From Corylus avellana (Eukaryota > Streptophyta > Magnoliopsida > Fagales > Betulaceae): a stretch of DNA of 64,000 nt. The stretch spans positions 25,350,046-25,414,045 of the forward strand of contig NC_081547.1 in assembly GCF_901000735.1 (NCBI RefSeq), in the 5' to 3' direction. Shown piece by piece: positions 1 through 12,567 of the stretch. Position 1 is the stretch's first letter. Every line of letters starts with the position of its first letter. The position numbers were made by a program, and so were the translations under genes. Under the pieces are notes generated by a model. The model was not told the origin of the DNA, searched no databases, and saw nothing but the letters and a program-made list of their open reading frames with translations.

Positions 1-1336
1 CACAATTGCAAATAAAAGATTCTTTTTTAAAATTTCCAGAAAATCAAAATTACTTGTGGGACCAAGTTTTGATAATGCTTCACCATCTTCATTTACTTAC
101 AAAATCACCTTCCCTGCAAGTGGCAGGTCCAATTTGGGACAACCTAATTGAATTTTGTTTCAGCAAGGTACTTCTTTGGGGTATATATTTGAAATTCTAT
201 TCTATATTCTTTTTATATTGATATTAATTATATTCATTAAAAAATATTGATATTAATTATGAATAAGTAAGAATCAACACTGAATGGCTAAGACCCCAGA
301 AGTTTACTAAATTTCTATGCATGTACAGTTTCTGTTTTTTGAGCATGCTCAATCAGAGGTCAGAGCACAATTTTGAAATGCAATTATCATCAGTTTGACT
401 CCGATAGCAGGTTTTCTTTATCTGTTTTCTTTTTACCATAATCCAATTCAATCAGAGAATTGACTAGTCCGACACCATGGACAAACACACTATCATTTGG
501 GATATTTTTATATCCCCAGGCATTCAATGCCACCCCTACACTAAACCTAGAGTAAACATTGGTTAGAAAATTTTAGGTACTCACCAAAATAATACATACT
601 GGGAAAATTCTAAAAACTGAAAACCCTATTTCCACAACAGATGAGTAAATGGGCATAAATGAACACAATATATATTAGTAGCAACCAATAGTTAAGCAGC
701 AGAGATCCACAAAGCAACATTTTTTCAAAGGGTGAAAAAGAAAACAAATCATTTACTATTGTTTAAGCATTAATAAGGCTATCACAGGGAATAATCAATT
801 GAAAAAAGAAAAAAAAAATGGGAATATCAGTCACAGACATTATATATTCCATGGAAAAGATAAACATCCTGGCTAAATGCAATATAATGAACAAAATACA
901 ATCACATTTAAAGGTGAAACATGCACTAGAAATGCTTCAACATATTAATGGCAAAAGAATTTCTGTTTCTGCAGTGGGTCATCTTTTGAAAGCTATTGTA
1001 GTCATCCCAAGTCAGCAACTTGCGCTTGCTGTGATATCACATGGACATAATGTTGAGGCATACATATGCAGAATTCAGTTATATCTATTAACAGGCAGCC
1101 ATGCAAGACAGGTAATGCCAGCAGAAACAAAGACGCCTGTCACTATACAAACAGCAGACTCCTCTCCATCTTTATATAATATAGAGATATAGCCTTCTGT
1201 ATTAAACTATTTTGGTATGTGCATACAAGAACACCCAAAATTAACACTACAAGAAAATATTTGGCAAGATTGAACTAGAGTTTTGAACTCCCAAAACATT
1301 TTATAAAATAATCATACACTAAGAAAGTTCACATAC

Positions 1337-2486
1337 CTAAATGATCAATACTGCCACCATAAGCCTCACAGCAAATGACTTCCTCAAACGCAAATGCATA
1401 ATCTCCGGGGACAGCATACCAAGTCTTTGGTGAGCCAGTGTGAAGAAAATTCATGCTGTGAAGCTCATGATCTTCAACGTGCCAAGCAAACCAGCTGAAA
1501 AGCATACCAATGTAGACCATAGGAGAAGTAACACCTGGAATATCATCTGGCATGAATCGCGTAAGTGAGCCAGGTGAACGAGCAATGGCTTGTAAGTTCC
1601 ACGGACTGTTTGACAGCTTCCAACCTGCAGTACCTTCCATCTCATTACTAGCATTTGAACTCTTTCGCCTAGAACAATGTGAAGTTTCATCTGACAATAT
1701 TGAGGAAGTAGAAGATGGCTTCGGTGTCTCCAAAGACATATTTGGTTCATTTTTGGCAGAAGAATCTTTGATCTCATTATTAGGGGAATCCGTTACACTA
1801 TCTATCACATCTTTCTTGCAATCAGATGTCTCTTTATTCCTCTGGTAAAAATTCCTCTTCCTCCTCCTCCTGTGAAAATAGCGAACCTGGCCCTCCGGTT
1901 CGCCGAACCCAGACCCAGGAACATCATTTGCATACTCTACATATATAGGCTTCTCAGAAGCTGCCTTCCAAAACATTGCTTCTATAACTAATGGTGAAAC
2001 CTCCTTAATCGTTCCCAATATGCTCCGTGCAAAAGCCTTTGACTTGGATTCAAACTGTTCCAATGTATAAATCTCTCCACTTTGCCATACTTGCTTATGA
2101 ACACCCAACTGCAGATTTTGCACCACCCCTTTTGTTCTCTTCACAGTCTGACCCAATTCTTGGTGCCTTGTAGTAAAAACAGCCCGGACCTCCGCCTCAT
2201 TACCACAATCCCCAGAACTCATTTTCGGCGAAGAACAAACACCCGACGTATTTACATCAGAACCCAATTCCGGGCACTTTGAAAGTGACTTGTTTAAGTT
2301 GCAAAATACATATCTTTTAGAAGGTTTAGGCAATGGTGGGATTATCTTACAAATACCAAAAGCACTAGCTTCCTTCTCGATTTTTGATATATAGGCAATT
2401 GGGTCAGCGAATTCAGTGTCCGTTGGGCGAAACTCAGGTGCCGATGGCAACCCTTTTAGCCAATTGGGTATTTCAACATTACCCAT
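1337..2486 (-). CDS. ELF6: ELF6-type histone H3K27 demethylase, exon 1 (partial, second copy)
   Basis: Exon 1 of an EARLY FLOWERING 6 (JMJ11) homologue, encoding 383 codons plus one base. The start ATG is at 2486 (MGNVEIPNWLK, the typical ELF6 N-terminus); an in-frame extension upstream has no ATG and was not used. It contains the JmjN region (about residues 18-55) and the first half of JmjC with the Fe(II) motif HVE (H336, E338). The exon ends at a GT donor (TAG|GTATGTG). The translation is identical to exon 1 of the complete gene at 26180. Exon 2 would lie left of base 1, so the window edge, not a mutation, truncates it. It may be the same locus or allele placed twice. Confidence 0.85.
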
Positions 2487-2831
2487 TACAACCAAGATTC
2501 ACAATCAATATACTACAAATTTAATAGTATATATCATATAGGAGTACTCAATCATATACAATTACTTTCGTTCAGATTACAAACGAGTATTAAGGATTGA
2601 AACCCTAGATTGAAATCATTTGGGGAAATTGCACATGGGTTTGTTGTGATTCAAACCACATTAAGCATAGAAATTAATGAAATAGCAGAAATGTAAGGGC
2701 AATTGAGTAAACAAAATAAGCAATAGAACCTGAAACAGCGATGAGTAGTGTATATGATTGACCTTTAAAAGCACCAGCGAGAGAGAGAGAGGAGGACGGA
2801 AAGGGGGGTTTTGTCTAGGTTTTGAGCAACA

Positions 2832-3050
2832 TTCTTAGCCGGCGCAATATAGCATTCTCTGTAGCGGTGGAGCTAAATTACCCCGTGGGGGCATAGCGCA
2901 CCGCTTAGGTCGCTCGGTTCCTTGGCCGTACGATTGCTGTCGGGTTTTGATGGGTGAAGCGTAGCTAAGCAAAGTTGGGCGTATTGTACACCCAGTGGCG
3001 CATGTTAGCTCAAGCGGTATCTGAAGTATCAAGATAGGGACGTCTAAGGT
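2832..3050. promoter_or_regulatory. GC-rich island in ELF6 upstream region (left arm)
   Basis: About 200 bases of GC- and CpG-rich sequence lie just upstream of the CT-rich 5'UTR of ELF6, in otherwise AT-rich DNA. The mirror copy is at about 25616-25835. It contains a box resembling a Pol III A box (TAGCTCAAGCGG) and a small palindrome around GGGCGTATTGTACACCC. I could not assign it to a known RNA or element. It may be a promoter island or a decayed SINE-like insertion. Confidence 0.35.
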
Positions 3051-4197
3051 GTGAAACAGGGGTACGTTACTACCTTATCCGGTGATGATCAAGATTGCAG
3101 ATATATAGAATTTTGATGATTCTTTCGTAGGATTTAAAATTGTTATTTCATTAAAATTTAATAATAATTAATTATAAGTTCAATAGTAATTTTAGAAGTT
3201 GCAGTTCTCCAATAACTTTTCTAAAATTATTTTTATTTCCCATTTAAGGTTCACGTGGCACTGTATCAACCCTTTGGATTATGCCTCTATCTCATGAGAT
3301 GTTGCAGGTCAAAATTGTAATTTTAAACAAAATTTAAAAATTCTTTCATTATTTTGTATTTTTGATTAAATTTAATAATTCAAATCTTATATTAGTTGAA
3401 AGGTGATAACTTGAATGCCAAATTCGCCTTATTCCAATTCGAACCCGACACGTAGCTACATGTAAGTCTCATCGCTTGTTAAAGCATACTACAAAGTCTA
3501 CAATAGTAAAACTAGTTTGACTTACTTTCAATGAAGAAATTATTGAAGATCTTTGAGCAAAATCAAAGGATGAAGATTGCCTCGGGTGAAAAAAATAAAT
3601 AATTAAAACTTTTTTCTTAATCTTACAATCTTTATTGTTTATTTTAATATTAAAAAAAATTATTAATTTTTTAACAACAAATTAGATTGAATATTTTGAT
3701 TAAACATGCATTAGCCTTTATTTATTTCAACTAGTTTAATCTACCGTAAGTCAACATAAAATGTTGTGCTGGTATGCTACCTTATCTCGGAAAGTAACTA
3801 ATGGGACCAACAAGAAAATTGGTGGGGTTTTATGCAAATAATGATGATTGATTTGATGGGTCCATATGATGATAAAAAGTACATAGTACACTGTTGTTTT
3901 TAGGGGAGGGCAAAATCCGCTTGAACCCGGCTAACCCGACACCCCAACCAATCTGATAAAAGTGGATAAAAGTGGAAACCGGTTAAGGTTTTGAAATTCC
4001 TTTGCAATGAGATAAATTGAGGAGGATTTTCAGATTATTCAAGTTTATGTTTGTCACTTACCATCTTTATGAAGTCGAGTTTCCATAGTACCATTAAGCC
4101 CAGTTTTGAATCTGATTAATACCAAAAAAAAAAAAAAAACAGAGAAAGAAAGAGAGAGAGAGTTGCCTGCTTTTGAGGTTGGACCAATATAATGCTT

Positions 4198-4445
4198 AGA
4201 TTGCGTTTGATGGACCTAAAAGTACTTTTAACACTCAAAAAACCCGTTTGAAAAAAAATATACGCATTTGGTAAAAAAATTAAAAGCGCTTTTAAGGGTC
4301 AAAAAAGCCTAAAAATAGCCAAAAAAACACTTTTGGCAAAAGCTCAAAAATGAAGTTTTTGGCCAAAAGCTCTTTTTGACTTAAAAACTCTATTTCTCAA
4401 ACACAATCTCAAACAGACTTTTAAACTGTTAAGGAACTAACAGAA
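4198..4445. mobile_element. MITE-like foldback element (left arm)
   Basis: An AT-rich foldback element of about 250 bases. Its two halves are inverted versions of each other, running from a GCGTTTGA-type end to a TCTCAAACACAATC-type end, with inner words such as CTTTTAAG and CAAAAGC. The element at 30386-30605 in ELF6 intron 4 is clearly related. The same insertion is at about 24241-24490 in the other arm, so it predates the duplication or allele split. Confidence 0.6.
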
Positions 4446-4835
4446 TCTATTTTGGATTCACTCTTTGAATCCAAACAGAACCACTCACTAGTATTATCCT
4501 TATAGTTGTTTTTATCTTTTCCTTTTAGTGTTCTCGTTGTATTTGTGTTTTAGTTGTATTTGTTCTGCTTGTTTGTATTGTATTAGTTCTCCTAATTTGT
4601 ATCAAGTTTGAGTTTGTCAAACTTGATTACAATTGTAACTCTTTACTTATATATACAATGTGAACAGGTTAATTCCCATTAATAAGCCAATCGAAAGGCT
4701 CATTATATACTCTTTATTGGCAAAACATACACCCATCACCATGAAACTAGTAGCTATTTTACGTAGATAAAAATTAAGAAATATATAATATTTGAGTAAT
4801 TAATGGCGTTGATCACTTAATTAAGATGATCAGGG

Positions 4836-5063
4836 CTATCCCCAAGGAATAGCACTGCTCCTTCCAGAAATTTGTTGACAATTAGGTTCGCAGGCGTTTT
4901 CACATGCAGAAATGGTTGGGGTATCCACTTGACGCAAGCATGAGGATACGCATTCTTTGGCACACTCCGATAGCTCTTCGCTACTACTCACGTTGGCAGT
5001 ACATGCCATCACAACCACGAAGAGCATGCCAATGGCTTTTATCATCTTCATGCCCATCTTCAT
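4836..5063 (-). CDS. Small secreted Cys-rich peptide A (thionin-like spacing)
   Basis: A 75-residue single-exon gene. The N-terminus has a Lys/Met start and a hydrophobic stretch (IGMLFVVVMACTA), typical of a secretory signal peptide. The mature part carries six cysteines spaced C-x3-C-x3-C-x11-C-x3-C-x3-C. This pattern resembles thionin-like or hairpin-type plant defence peptides, but family assignment is inferred from spacing only. The paralogue B lies 1.8 kb away on the same strand with the same Cys pattern. A 20-base box shared with B lies upstream (5149-5168) and an AATAAA signal lies downstream. The copy at 23623-23850 encodes an identical protein. Confidence 0.75.
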   Translation of the reverse strand: MKMGMKMIKAIGMLFVVVMACTANVSSSEELSECAKECVSSCLRQVDTPTISACENACEPNCQQISGRSSAIPWG

Positions 5064-5148
5064 ATACTGCTTAAATTAATCTTTTAATTTGTTGGGGTGC
5101 TCTTGGATTCACAATATATATATATACCTGTTAAGAAAGAGTGTTGCT

Positions 5149-5168
5149 TGCTGCTCCACACATTTTAA
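5149..5168 (-). promoter_or_regulatory. Shared 20-bp upstream box of peptide genes
   Basis: On the minus strand this reads TTAAAATGTGTGGAGCAGCA, about 85 bases upstream of the peptide A start. The identical box precedes peptide B (7250-7269), although most surrounding promoter sequence has diverged. Confidence 0.5.
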
Positions 5169-5684
5169 CAGATGAAGGTTTATATGTTCTAAATAAAGGT
5201 CATTGGGGAGTATTATCAAATAGGCAACGTGCAAAATGAACGTGTTTTGGGTGGGGGGGGGCGCGGGTGAGTAACAAACAACGTGTTTGATTGTTTTTTC
5301 TCACGCAAGTTATTGCACGAATCTATATATTAGGGATTAAAGTTTTAGAAACCCATTACTGACAACATAAATGTTGATGGTATATATATATATATATGTA
5401 TATATATATTGAAACGCTAATTAATAGCAATATATTTGCAGCGACAACAAGGTGTGGTCGTGGATGGTGCATCTAAAAACAATTAACCGCATATCAATGA
5501 TGAGAATTTTAGAGATGATATACATGTCATCGTTAATGGTATATTGAAAAAAAATAAAAATAAAAATGAAACGCAATTACTCCATAATCAAAAGATAAGG
5601 TAATTTTACTTTGATTAGGTCTATGTTGGACTGCATTGATAAATCTGAATTTTTTTGTCTTTGATCAACTTTTACACCGATTTA

Positions 5685-6013
5685 GGGTCGGTTTGGAATT
5701 GCGGTTTCAATAAGTGTGATTTTAAAAATTGTACTTTTGAAATCGTAACTTTTTTATAATCGCAAAGGCGTTTAGTAAAACATGTTAAAAAATAATTTTT
5801 TATCAAATATTTGTTATGCAAAATTGTGATTTTGGTTTAAATTTGCGTTTTTTCAAATAAGCATCTCCTAACTTACTTATAGAAATCGCAGATTTTTTTC
5901 CTATTTTAAAATAAGTGATTTTTAAATTACAATGTCAAACGTCTTATATTTTGTGATATCTTTTAAAAACACAAATTATTCTTGCAAAATCGCAATCCCA
6001 AACGTACCCTTAA
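5685..6013. mobile_element. MITE with hAT-like terminal inverted repeats (left arm)
   Basis: About 330 bases bounded by imperfect inverted ends, AGGGTCGGTTTGGAATTGCG on one side and the complement of CGCAATCCCAAACGTACCCT on the other. The interior is AT-rich and has no coding capacity. The mirror insertion is at about 22675-23006. Confidence 0.65.
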
Positions 6014-6382
6014 CGTACCATAGACCTACAACTTACAACCAAACATATATATTTGAACACCGAATTTACGTACCAACACTTAAAACCTAACAAAATGGAT
6101 AAATTTTAAACAGTTTGAGTGTTACTATATATAGAGTTAATTTTTAGAAAATTATAATAGGGTGTCAATTCAACCTGCTTGTTGCCAAACATGTTCTGCC
6201 ACATGGGCAGAACCAAGCTAGACTTGAGATTGGGGGAAGAGGGAGATCTTTTAAGATAAACAATTAAATTTAGGGGGACAAACTCAGAAAAAAAATAATA
6301 ATAAAAATAAATAAATTTAGAGGGGTTTTCACACACATTTTCTTGTCTTAAGTTGTTAAGCAATCACACATAATTAATGCAG

Positions 6383-6565
6383 GAGATGTGATAGGGGCTC
6401 AACTGAGCCCCATTTAAGACCCAATTTTTGTGGACATATGTTTTGATTTTTGTCTTTTTTTGAAATTTCAATTTTAAACTTGACACAACTCTTATGTGAC
6501 TTTGTGTCATGCACGTAAGTAAAAATTTGGTCTTAGATGGGGCTCAGTTGAGCCCCTATCATCTC
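6383..6565. mobile_element. Mutator-type MITE with 9-bp target duplication (left arm)
   Basis: The element is 183 bases. Its terminal inverted repeats contain GAGATG(TG)ATAGGGGCTC, followed by AACTGAGCCCCAT, so each end is itself palindromic. It is flanked by perfect 9-base direct repeats, TTAATGCAG at 6374-6382 and 6566-6574. A 9-base target duplication is characteristic of MULE transposition. It has no coding capacity. Confidence 0.8.
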
Positions 6566-6898
6566 TTAATGCAGACACGTACAATTACAGTTTTAGTAAA
6601 AATGTTAACTTTCCAAGAACACAAAACGTACGTATTATATATACATTCATAAATAACACTTCTCAAAACAACAATTAGAAAAATCTTCTCGTATCTTTTA
6701 TTGATCGATCGGCTCAATGGCTTCAATTCATATAAGAGATTACATGATCATATATAGTAGTAGTAAAAATGAAATGGACCAATATAAGTAAATTACGTAC
6801 TAAAGTCTTTATTGGCAAAAACATTAATCACCGGACATGATTAATGAAACTAGTACTAGGTAATATTGTAACTAATTATAAGTTTTTTAAGAATAAAA

Positions 6899-7108
6899 TC
6901 AGCCCCCACCGCGTTCTCCAGAAACTTGTTTGCAATAATCATCGCAGGCCCTATCACATCCAGCCGCGGTTGAGCCTTGCTCTTTCAAGCATACGGGCTT
7001 GCATCCATCAGCACATGCCGATTGCCCTTCACTCACTTTGGCACATTGCATCACAACCAGCAAGGAGATGAAGAGCATGGCAATGGTTTTGATGTTCTTG
7101 GCGGCCAT
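6899..7108 (-). CDS. Small secreted Cys-rich peptide B (thionin-like spacing)
   Basis: A 69-residue single-exon gene. Residues 1-28 look like a signal peptide (hydrophobic core TIAMLFISLLVVM). The mature part of about 41 residues has six cysteines spaced C-x3-C-x3-C-x10-C-x3-C-x3-C and a Gly-rich tail. It shares Cys spacing, signal core, the upstream 20-base box and a GCCAATAAAGA polyadenylation context with peptide A, so the pair is a local duplication. An apoplastic defence-type peptide is plausible but not shown. The protein is identical to the copy at 21580-21789. Confidence 0.75.
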   Translation of the reverse strand: MAAKNIKTIAMLFISLLVVMQCAKVSEGQSACADGCKPVCLKEQGSTAAGCDRACDDYCKQVSGERGGG

Positions 7109-8344
7109 CTTAAATATTAATTGCTTGCTTATCTTTTGTTCTAAATAAAATGATGAGGATCGACGAAGAAATTAAGTTGGGATGCTTGCTTTCGGATTTA
7201 CATGCATGTTATAAAGGGCAAATGCTTGCACGTTGATGAGCATGAGTTATGCTGCTCCACACATTTTAAGTGGCTTGGAACAAAAATATGAGGACATGAG
7301 GTTGAGATTTAACCCATGAAAAGTCAATTGGTGCTGCCATTTTTATGGTAAGAGACTATAATCCAACTACTCGATCCATTTAATTCAATTAAAATAAGAA
7401 CTTTTCAAAAAAAATAAAAATAAAAATAAAAATTCATGGTGAGGTCAATAAGATCGTGAAATTTTTTTCGATTTATTTATCTCTTTACATATGGATTTGC
7501 ATGAACCGATCGATAAAAGATTTTCTTTGAGTCTTTTTGGGATCCAGTCTTATATTAGGAGGTGTAGGCTAGGGGTAGTATTACTTACTAACCTAATTTA
7601 TTCTAACAACACTCCTAAATAAAATATAGTCTTCTAAAATACACATTGATTTGTGGATAATTCACTAATTGAATAATTTAATAGTTGCAAATACTTTTGA
7701 GTCCTTCCATTTTAATTTTAATGTGCAATTCAACCTCTCATACCTGATGACAATTATTCTATATATATGAAAGAATGAAAAAAAAAAAAAAAAAAAGAAG
7801 TAAAAAGATTTATACCCATAATTAAATTGATTTTAAATGTATTCGTTGAGCTAAGTTGCCCTGTTGGATATGATCTAGCAACCTGAGTATAATTAATGCC
7901 CAAATTCAAAGCCCATTTAATATAAAAGACTCACTAAAATAGTCCACTACAAGACAATAGTCAAAGAAATTTGAGATTGCCACGGGAGAAGCATCCAAAT
8001 TAAATGTCATATACAGGATCTTCTCACTATAAAAGAGACCCGATCTCCAAACAACAAAGTCTCATGTATTTTTATGCCTCTTCCTCTCTTCATTTGATTT
8101 CTCTCTCGCAAAAGACTAACTTAACTACTGATAGACGGACTCCGGTTTGTCGGTCTGAAGAGTATTGTTCTAACAATATCCAACATGTATATCAATAAAA
8201 CTTCCGAATGTTGGTTCATTTTGAAGGGGAAATCTCAATGCACACTAAAAGTTAATTTGCAGCAAGGAGGTCTTAAACATTTATAAGCTGGATTGGCAGA
8301 TAAAAAATTTTAGAAGAAAAAAAAAAATCCATTATAAGAACTTC
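7109..8344. other. Spacer; homology to the right arm ends at 7517
   Basis: This contains the peptide B promoter, then single-copy AT-rich DNA from 7518, with a poly(A) tract near 7780. No gene is supported. The boundary at 7517 marks where the reverse copy begins directly after gap 2. Confidence 0.6.
7250..7269 (-). promoter_or_regulatory. Shared 20-bp upstream box of peptide genes
   Basis: Same 20-base box as at 5149-5168, here about 140 bases upstream of the peptide B start. A TTTATAA-like TATA box lies between the box and the start codon. Confidence 0.5.
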
Positions 8345-10239
8345 TTATTCTCTAAACAATGACTTGGCAATCCTAGTAACATTTTCTTGGGTAAAACCAA
8401 ACTTGTTGAATGTGTCTAAATAAGCCCCACTAGCTCCAAATTCCTCCACCCCAATCACCACCCCTTGTCCTCCCACAGACTCCCTCCAACCCATCAGCGA
8501 CCCGCCGACACGCTTGGAAACTCTCGCCGGCAATACATGAAACAAGTGAAACCGCACCCTCACTCGCCTCCCTTCTTTCCTCAACGTCTTGGCGCACCCC
8601 TCACAAAGGCATAGCTCAGATCCGATACCAATCAATATTATTTCCGGCAAATATTTTCCAGAATTATCACTAACAATGTATCCACCTCTTTCAACTCCAC
8701 TTGCTGTAGTTCCTTCCAAGTGTGCTGCCACTTTTTGCCTTGATAATGCCATAAGACTAGGAACATCTCTATTTGCAACAGGCAACAGCCACTTTGTAAG
8801 CTCCGGCAGTCTCGTTGCCAACGGGCAGCCTAAAAACTAGAAGCCGTGGCACCGCTCGAAGGCCGGCAAGTTGTTCCACCGGCTGGTGAGTCGGGCCATC
8901 TTCTCCAAGACCAATTGAGTCATGAGTCATGATATAGATGACTCCAGCATGACTTAATGCGGAGAGTAAGATCGAGTTCTTCACGTGTAGCCGGAAAGTG
9001 TAAGGAAAGTGGCTGCAAATGGTATCAGACCGCATCCGTACGTGCCATATTGCAAGACCATTAGAAATTCCAGCCATGGCGTGCTCACGAACTCCATACC
9101 TGATGTTGCGGCCCCATGGGGAGTTGGGTTGGCTGAAGTCTTTGTACTCATGTAGATAAGCTTTGTTTGAGCTTGCAAGGTCTGCACTTCCACCAATTAG
9201 TCCTGAAAGAACTTTGGCAAGCTGGTTTAAGCACTTCTCCGAGTAGCCACGAGTAGCATCCACTGGCTCTGATGCTGACCACTTCTGTTGATCACAACAT
9301 AACACATTGTGTCATTGTTAGTACATTTTATTTACTTTGGACATTTGTCTTTTTAATATTAATTCTAGGTTTCATCTGTTTAGGCTATTTGAGAACAATG
9401 AAAAACTTCAATAATTGCTTATATAGGGAGATCGAGGATAAAAGGCAAAGGTATTAGGTCAAAGTCGATGAGAATTAAAACACTCGGTGACAGGTCTCGG
9501 TCGACCAAGGCTCAAACTCGGTCAATTGAGCACTTAGGACTTCACAATTTTGATACGATATATATCAGCACCTCGATCGATCGATAGAACATCGACCAAG
9601 ACTTTGACCGAGTGTATTGGGTTTTAGTATTGGAGTTAGATGCTTCTTCAACCACATTTTGATCCCGACTCAACCCTAAGCCTAAAGCTTACAACGTACA
9701 ATCTGTATTTTGACACTGAATTTTGCCAAAGACAATTAACTTTTCTCTTGTAAAGTTGTGAATCAATTACCGGCAATGAGCTTTCCCAGCCATGAACTAG
9801 TCCACCGTTAAGAAGAATTTTAAATTCTGCAGCCTCTTCTGGGTATTCACTTTGGTAATAGTTAAGCTTAGAGTACCACTCCTTCTCCATTCTTTCTCCA
9901 TGGCCTGTTTGAATTTGCATCTCCCTGTGACAGTAAAATGGGCACTTGAATCTTTTTCCCCTAGTCTAAATCATCCTAATTTCGATAGTTAATAACCCCC
10001 GCACCTGTAAACCATAGGAATAACATGGAATGGCTCTTGATCGGTCACTCCAATCAACTTTCTGTCTCATTCTTCTCACATCATCTTTGGTGAAGGTACC
10101 ATGATGAGCTTTTGATGTTCCTTCCTTCTCAGACAATTTCCCTATCACAGTCTTCACCTGGAGAGGGAAAATAAAGATGAAAAAGAGAGGAAAATAAAAT
10201 CAAATGAGCTGAATAGATTAGATTAAGGCTACAAACTAG

Positions 10240-10815
10240 TTTACAGGAATTTTCCTACAAACCAACCTCTAACAATAAATTGTGTCCTTAATACGTGAAA
10301 AACACGTTTTTCTAATATCATGTATTTTAATAGCTTAAAAGATGAGTCAATTTTTAAGGCAAACTAGGTTGGAGAAAGATACATGTATCTGTTAACATGT
10401 AAGAAGCACATATTTACTTTTTAATAGTATATTTCTTATATGCTAGAAGCACATGTTTACTTTTTTAATAGCATTAATAAGAGGAGTAATGCTACCAACT
10501 TTCTACTCAAATTTCATCGGATGGAAAAGATTTTCCTTTCAAAAAGTGGAGTAATGCTATGGGAGTGATCTCCTATCCACTTTTATAAAGGAAAAACTTT
10601 CTATCCAATTTCACCCGGATGAAAAGTTGGTTCATAGCATTACTCTAATAAAAAAGTGTATACTTCTCACATACTCAAAAGAGACATTTCACTTTTTAAA
10701 GGCCAAATTATGGGAGTTCCAACAACTAAGTTTGTAAAAACCAACCTCTAAAAAAGTGAAATGTGTCTTAACGCGTGAGAAGCATATGTTCATTTAATAG
10801 CATGTGCTTCTCATG
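10240..10815. repeat. Cluster of small foldback (MITE-like) repeats
   Basis: Inside a transketolase intron, several short palindromic modules recur: words like GTGAGAAGCACATG with their inverse near 10270-10450 and 10740-10815. A separate foldback at about 10489-10650 has ends (GGAGTAATGCTA) that reappear inverted as TAGCATTACTC. Similar palindromes occur at 16868-16956. There is no coding capacity. Confidence 0.5.
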
Positions 10816-10816
10816 T

Positions 10817-11540
10817 GTCTTTTTATTTATTTTTTATTTTTTTTGAGGGAAAATCAATCTGATTTCATTAATAGTGGTTAAGAGCATAAAAGCTCTTACA
10901 ATCACAGAACATACAGTTCTGCAAGATCATAACCGAAGCTAAAAGATTACACGTCAAAAAATTGAAAACATAACAGATCTTACAATGAAAAACCAATTTA
11001 TGACATCAAACATCCGCTATCCCAGCCCGATCTTCAGATTATAGAACAGATCTGCTAACGCAGACTCCTTCCAAGAGCATAGGAAGCCATTTTTCAGGTA
11101 TGAGCAAAATACTTATACCCAAACCATTCCCCTCTCAACCCGAAAGCTAGGAGCATTATTCACGTCATCAGCCCAACGGCTAGGACCATAAAATAACAAC
11201 AACAATAACAACAAACAAACAACAACAACAATAACAAAAAACAAAAACAAAAACTCCCACAAGTAGTAGTGGAGAAGCACGGCATCATAGATATCCCTTC
11301 GAAAGACACGCCTTGATTGAAGAAAATAATCAGATTTAAGTTTGAAGAAACTAAAGTTGGATTTAGATCTAAAGCAACCCGCCAGAAAATGGAGACCGTT
11401 GGAGCCTACAGAGAAGACGCCGAGCATTGCTACCATGAAAAGGAAGGAGGGAAGATCTAAATTTAAATCTTCCCTCCTCTTAAAGTTATTCTTCGTATTG
11501 TTTAGATTAAAAGAGAGAGAGAGGCTTTCCATTTATATCA
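10817..11540 (-). mobile_element. Poly(A)-tailed non-LTR retroelement-like repeat, copy A
   Basis: The element is oriented on the minus strand, so its poly(A) end appears as a T-rich start near 10817. It shares ordered landmarks with 18549-18960 and 53542-54010: TTTCATTRAT next to the tail, a block with GCTCTTACA, CAGATCTGC, CCCGAAAGCTAGGA followed by TTCACGTC, and a far end with GAGCACGG(C/T)ATCRTAGA. A LINE 3'-end or SINE-like family is the best guess. A purine/pyrimidine-biased CAA-type tract fills 11190-11255. Confidence 0.5.
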
Positions 11541-12567
11541 TGTGTCTTTTTAATAACATTATTAAGAAAGCATGTTTCTCATTGTTAAGCCACATATCAC
11601 TTTTTAGAGGCCGATAGTGAAATCCACATTGATGATGCCGAGATAAAGTAAACAAAACATGATTTGTGTACTCGGGCATGCGCGTACTGACCATGAAATC
11701 CAAATTGGTGATGCGCGATGAGATGAAGTAAACAAAACATGATTTAATTTGTGTAGTGGGGCATGCGTGTACAGACCCTGATCAAAGTTGGTTTCTGATT
11801 TTCAGTGAAAGCATAGGAGAGTGCATCCTTGAACGAATCCATACTGTGGTGTATGTTCTCCACTGTGACTGTATTCCAACCAAGAGCCTTGAATCGTGCA
11901 GATATATCTTCAGAAAATGCCAAATTTGTGTGTCCATCGACCAATGGTATTATGATTATCATCATAAATTAGTGTAAGTTTGTTAAGCTTCCAGTGAGCA
12001 GCCAAGGATGCAGCTTCATGAGATATGCCTTCCATGGCCGGCACAACCATCACCCATTATGCAATATCTGTATCAATAAATCGGCAAACTCTCAATAAGG
12101 ACAACATATATTAATGATATTCAACTTCTTAATTTTTTCCTAACTAAATTTAAAATTTTTTTTTTCTAAACTCAACAATTTTTACTTAATTTCAGATATT
12201 ATATGGGTTGAGACTCCCTTATAATTTCTTGTTGAGGGAGACTTATATATACGGAAGATAAAGTATTATATATTAATGTGTTAATTAAATATTGTTTAAA
12301 CTTACCATTTCCCATATATGGCTCTAGGTTTTTAGAATAATTGATTTAACAGTAACATCATTGGCTAAAGTAAACTACCTTATTAACTAATCATGAATAG
12401 TACTCTTAACCATACAACTGATTATTGGAAAATATTTTCTAATCATCTTTGAATCAACAATATTAAACGAAATCTACTCTTAGCACTTCATAATATATAT
12501 TAGTTCTGATCATAGGGTATATTTCTTTTTTATATATATACTTAACTTAAAATGATTTGTATGGAAT

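Larger units (their letters stand above)
2487..4835. other. Spacer between ELF6 and the peptide genes (left arm)
   Basis: This holds the ELF6 5'UTR/promoter (CT-rich tract near 2785, GC island at 2832-3050), AT-rich spacer, a homopolymer A tract near 4124 and one MITE-like element (about 4198-4445). No further coding region is supported. Confidence 0.6.
1..7517. repeat. Left arm of a large inverted duplication
   Basis: This stretch is the near-identical reverse complement of 21172-28665. Base 1 pairs with 28665 and the sum of paired coordinates drifts only from 28666 to 28689, so few indels separate the arms. It carries ELF6 exon 1, two Cys-rich peptide genes and three MITE-like elements, all at matching sites. 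Differences seen are a 10-base tandem duplication near 3960, AT-tract lengths and scattered SNPs. Homology stops at 7517, opposite the first base after gap 2. It probably continues left of the window. Confidence 0.93.

Noticed and set aside
818..1192. 124-codon ORF antisense to ELF6 intron 1 (mirrored at 27474-27848)
   Set aside because: It lies in intron sequence, has no recognisable motif, and its presence in both arms follows from the duplication rather than conservation.
2835..3032. 65-codon ORF in the GC-rich island (mirrored at 25634)
   Set aside because: GC-rich DNA has few stops; there is no protein family signature and the position is a promoter.
6106..6363. 85-codon ORF near the MULE MITE (mirrored at 22326)
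   Set aside because: Low-complexity Tyr/Phe/Ser composition in AT-rich spacer, no signal or domain.
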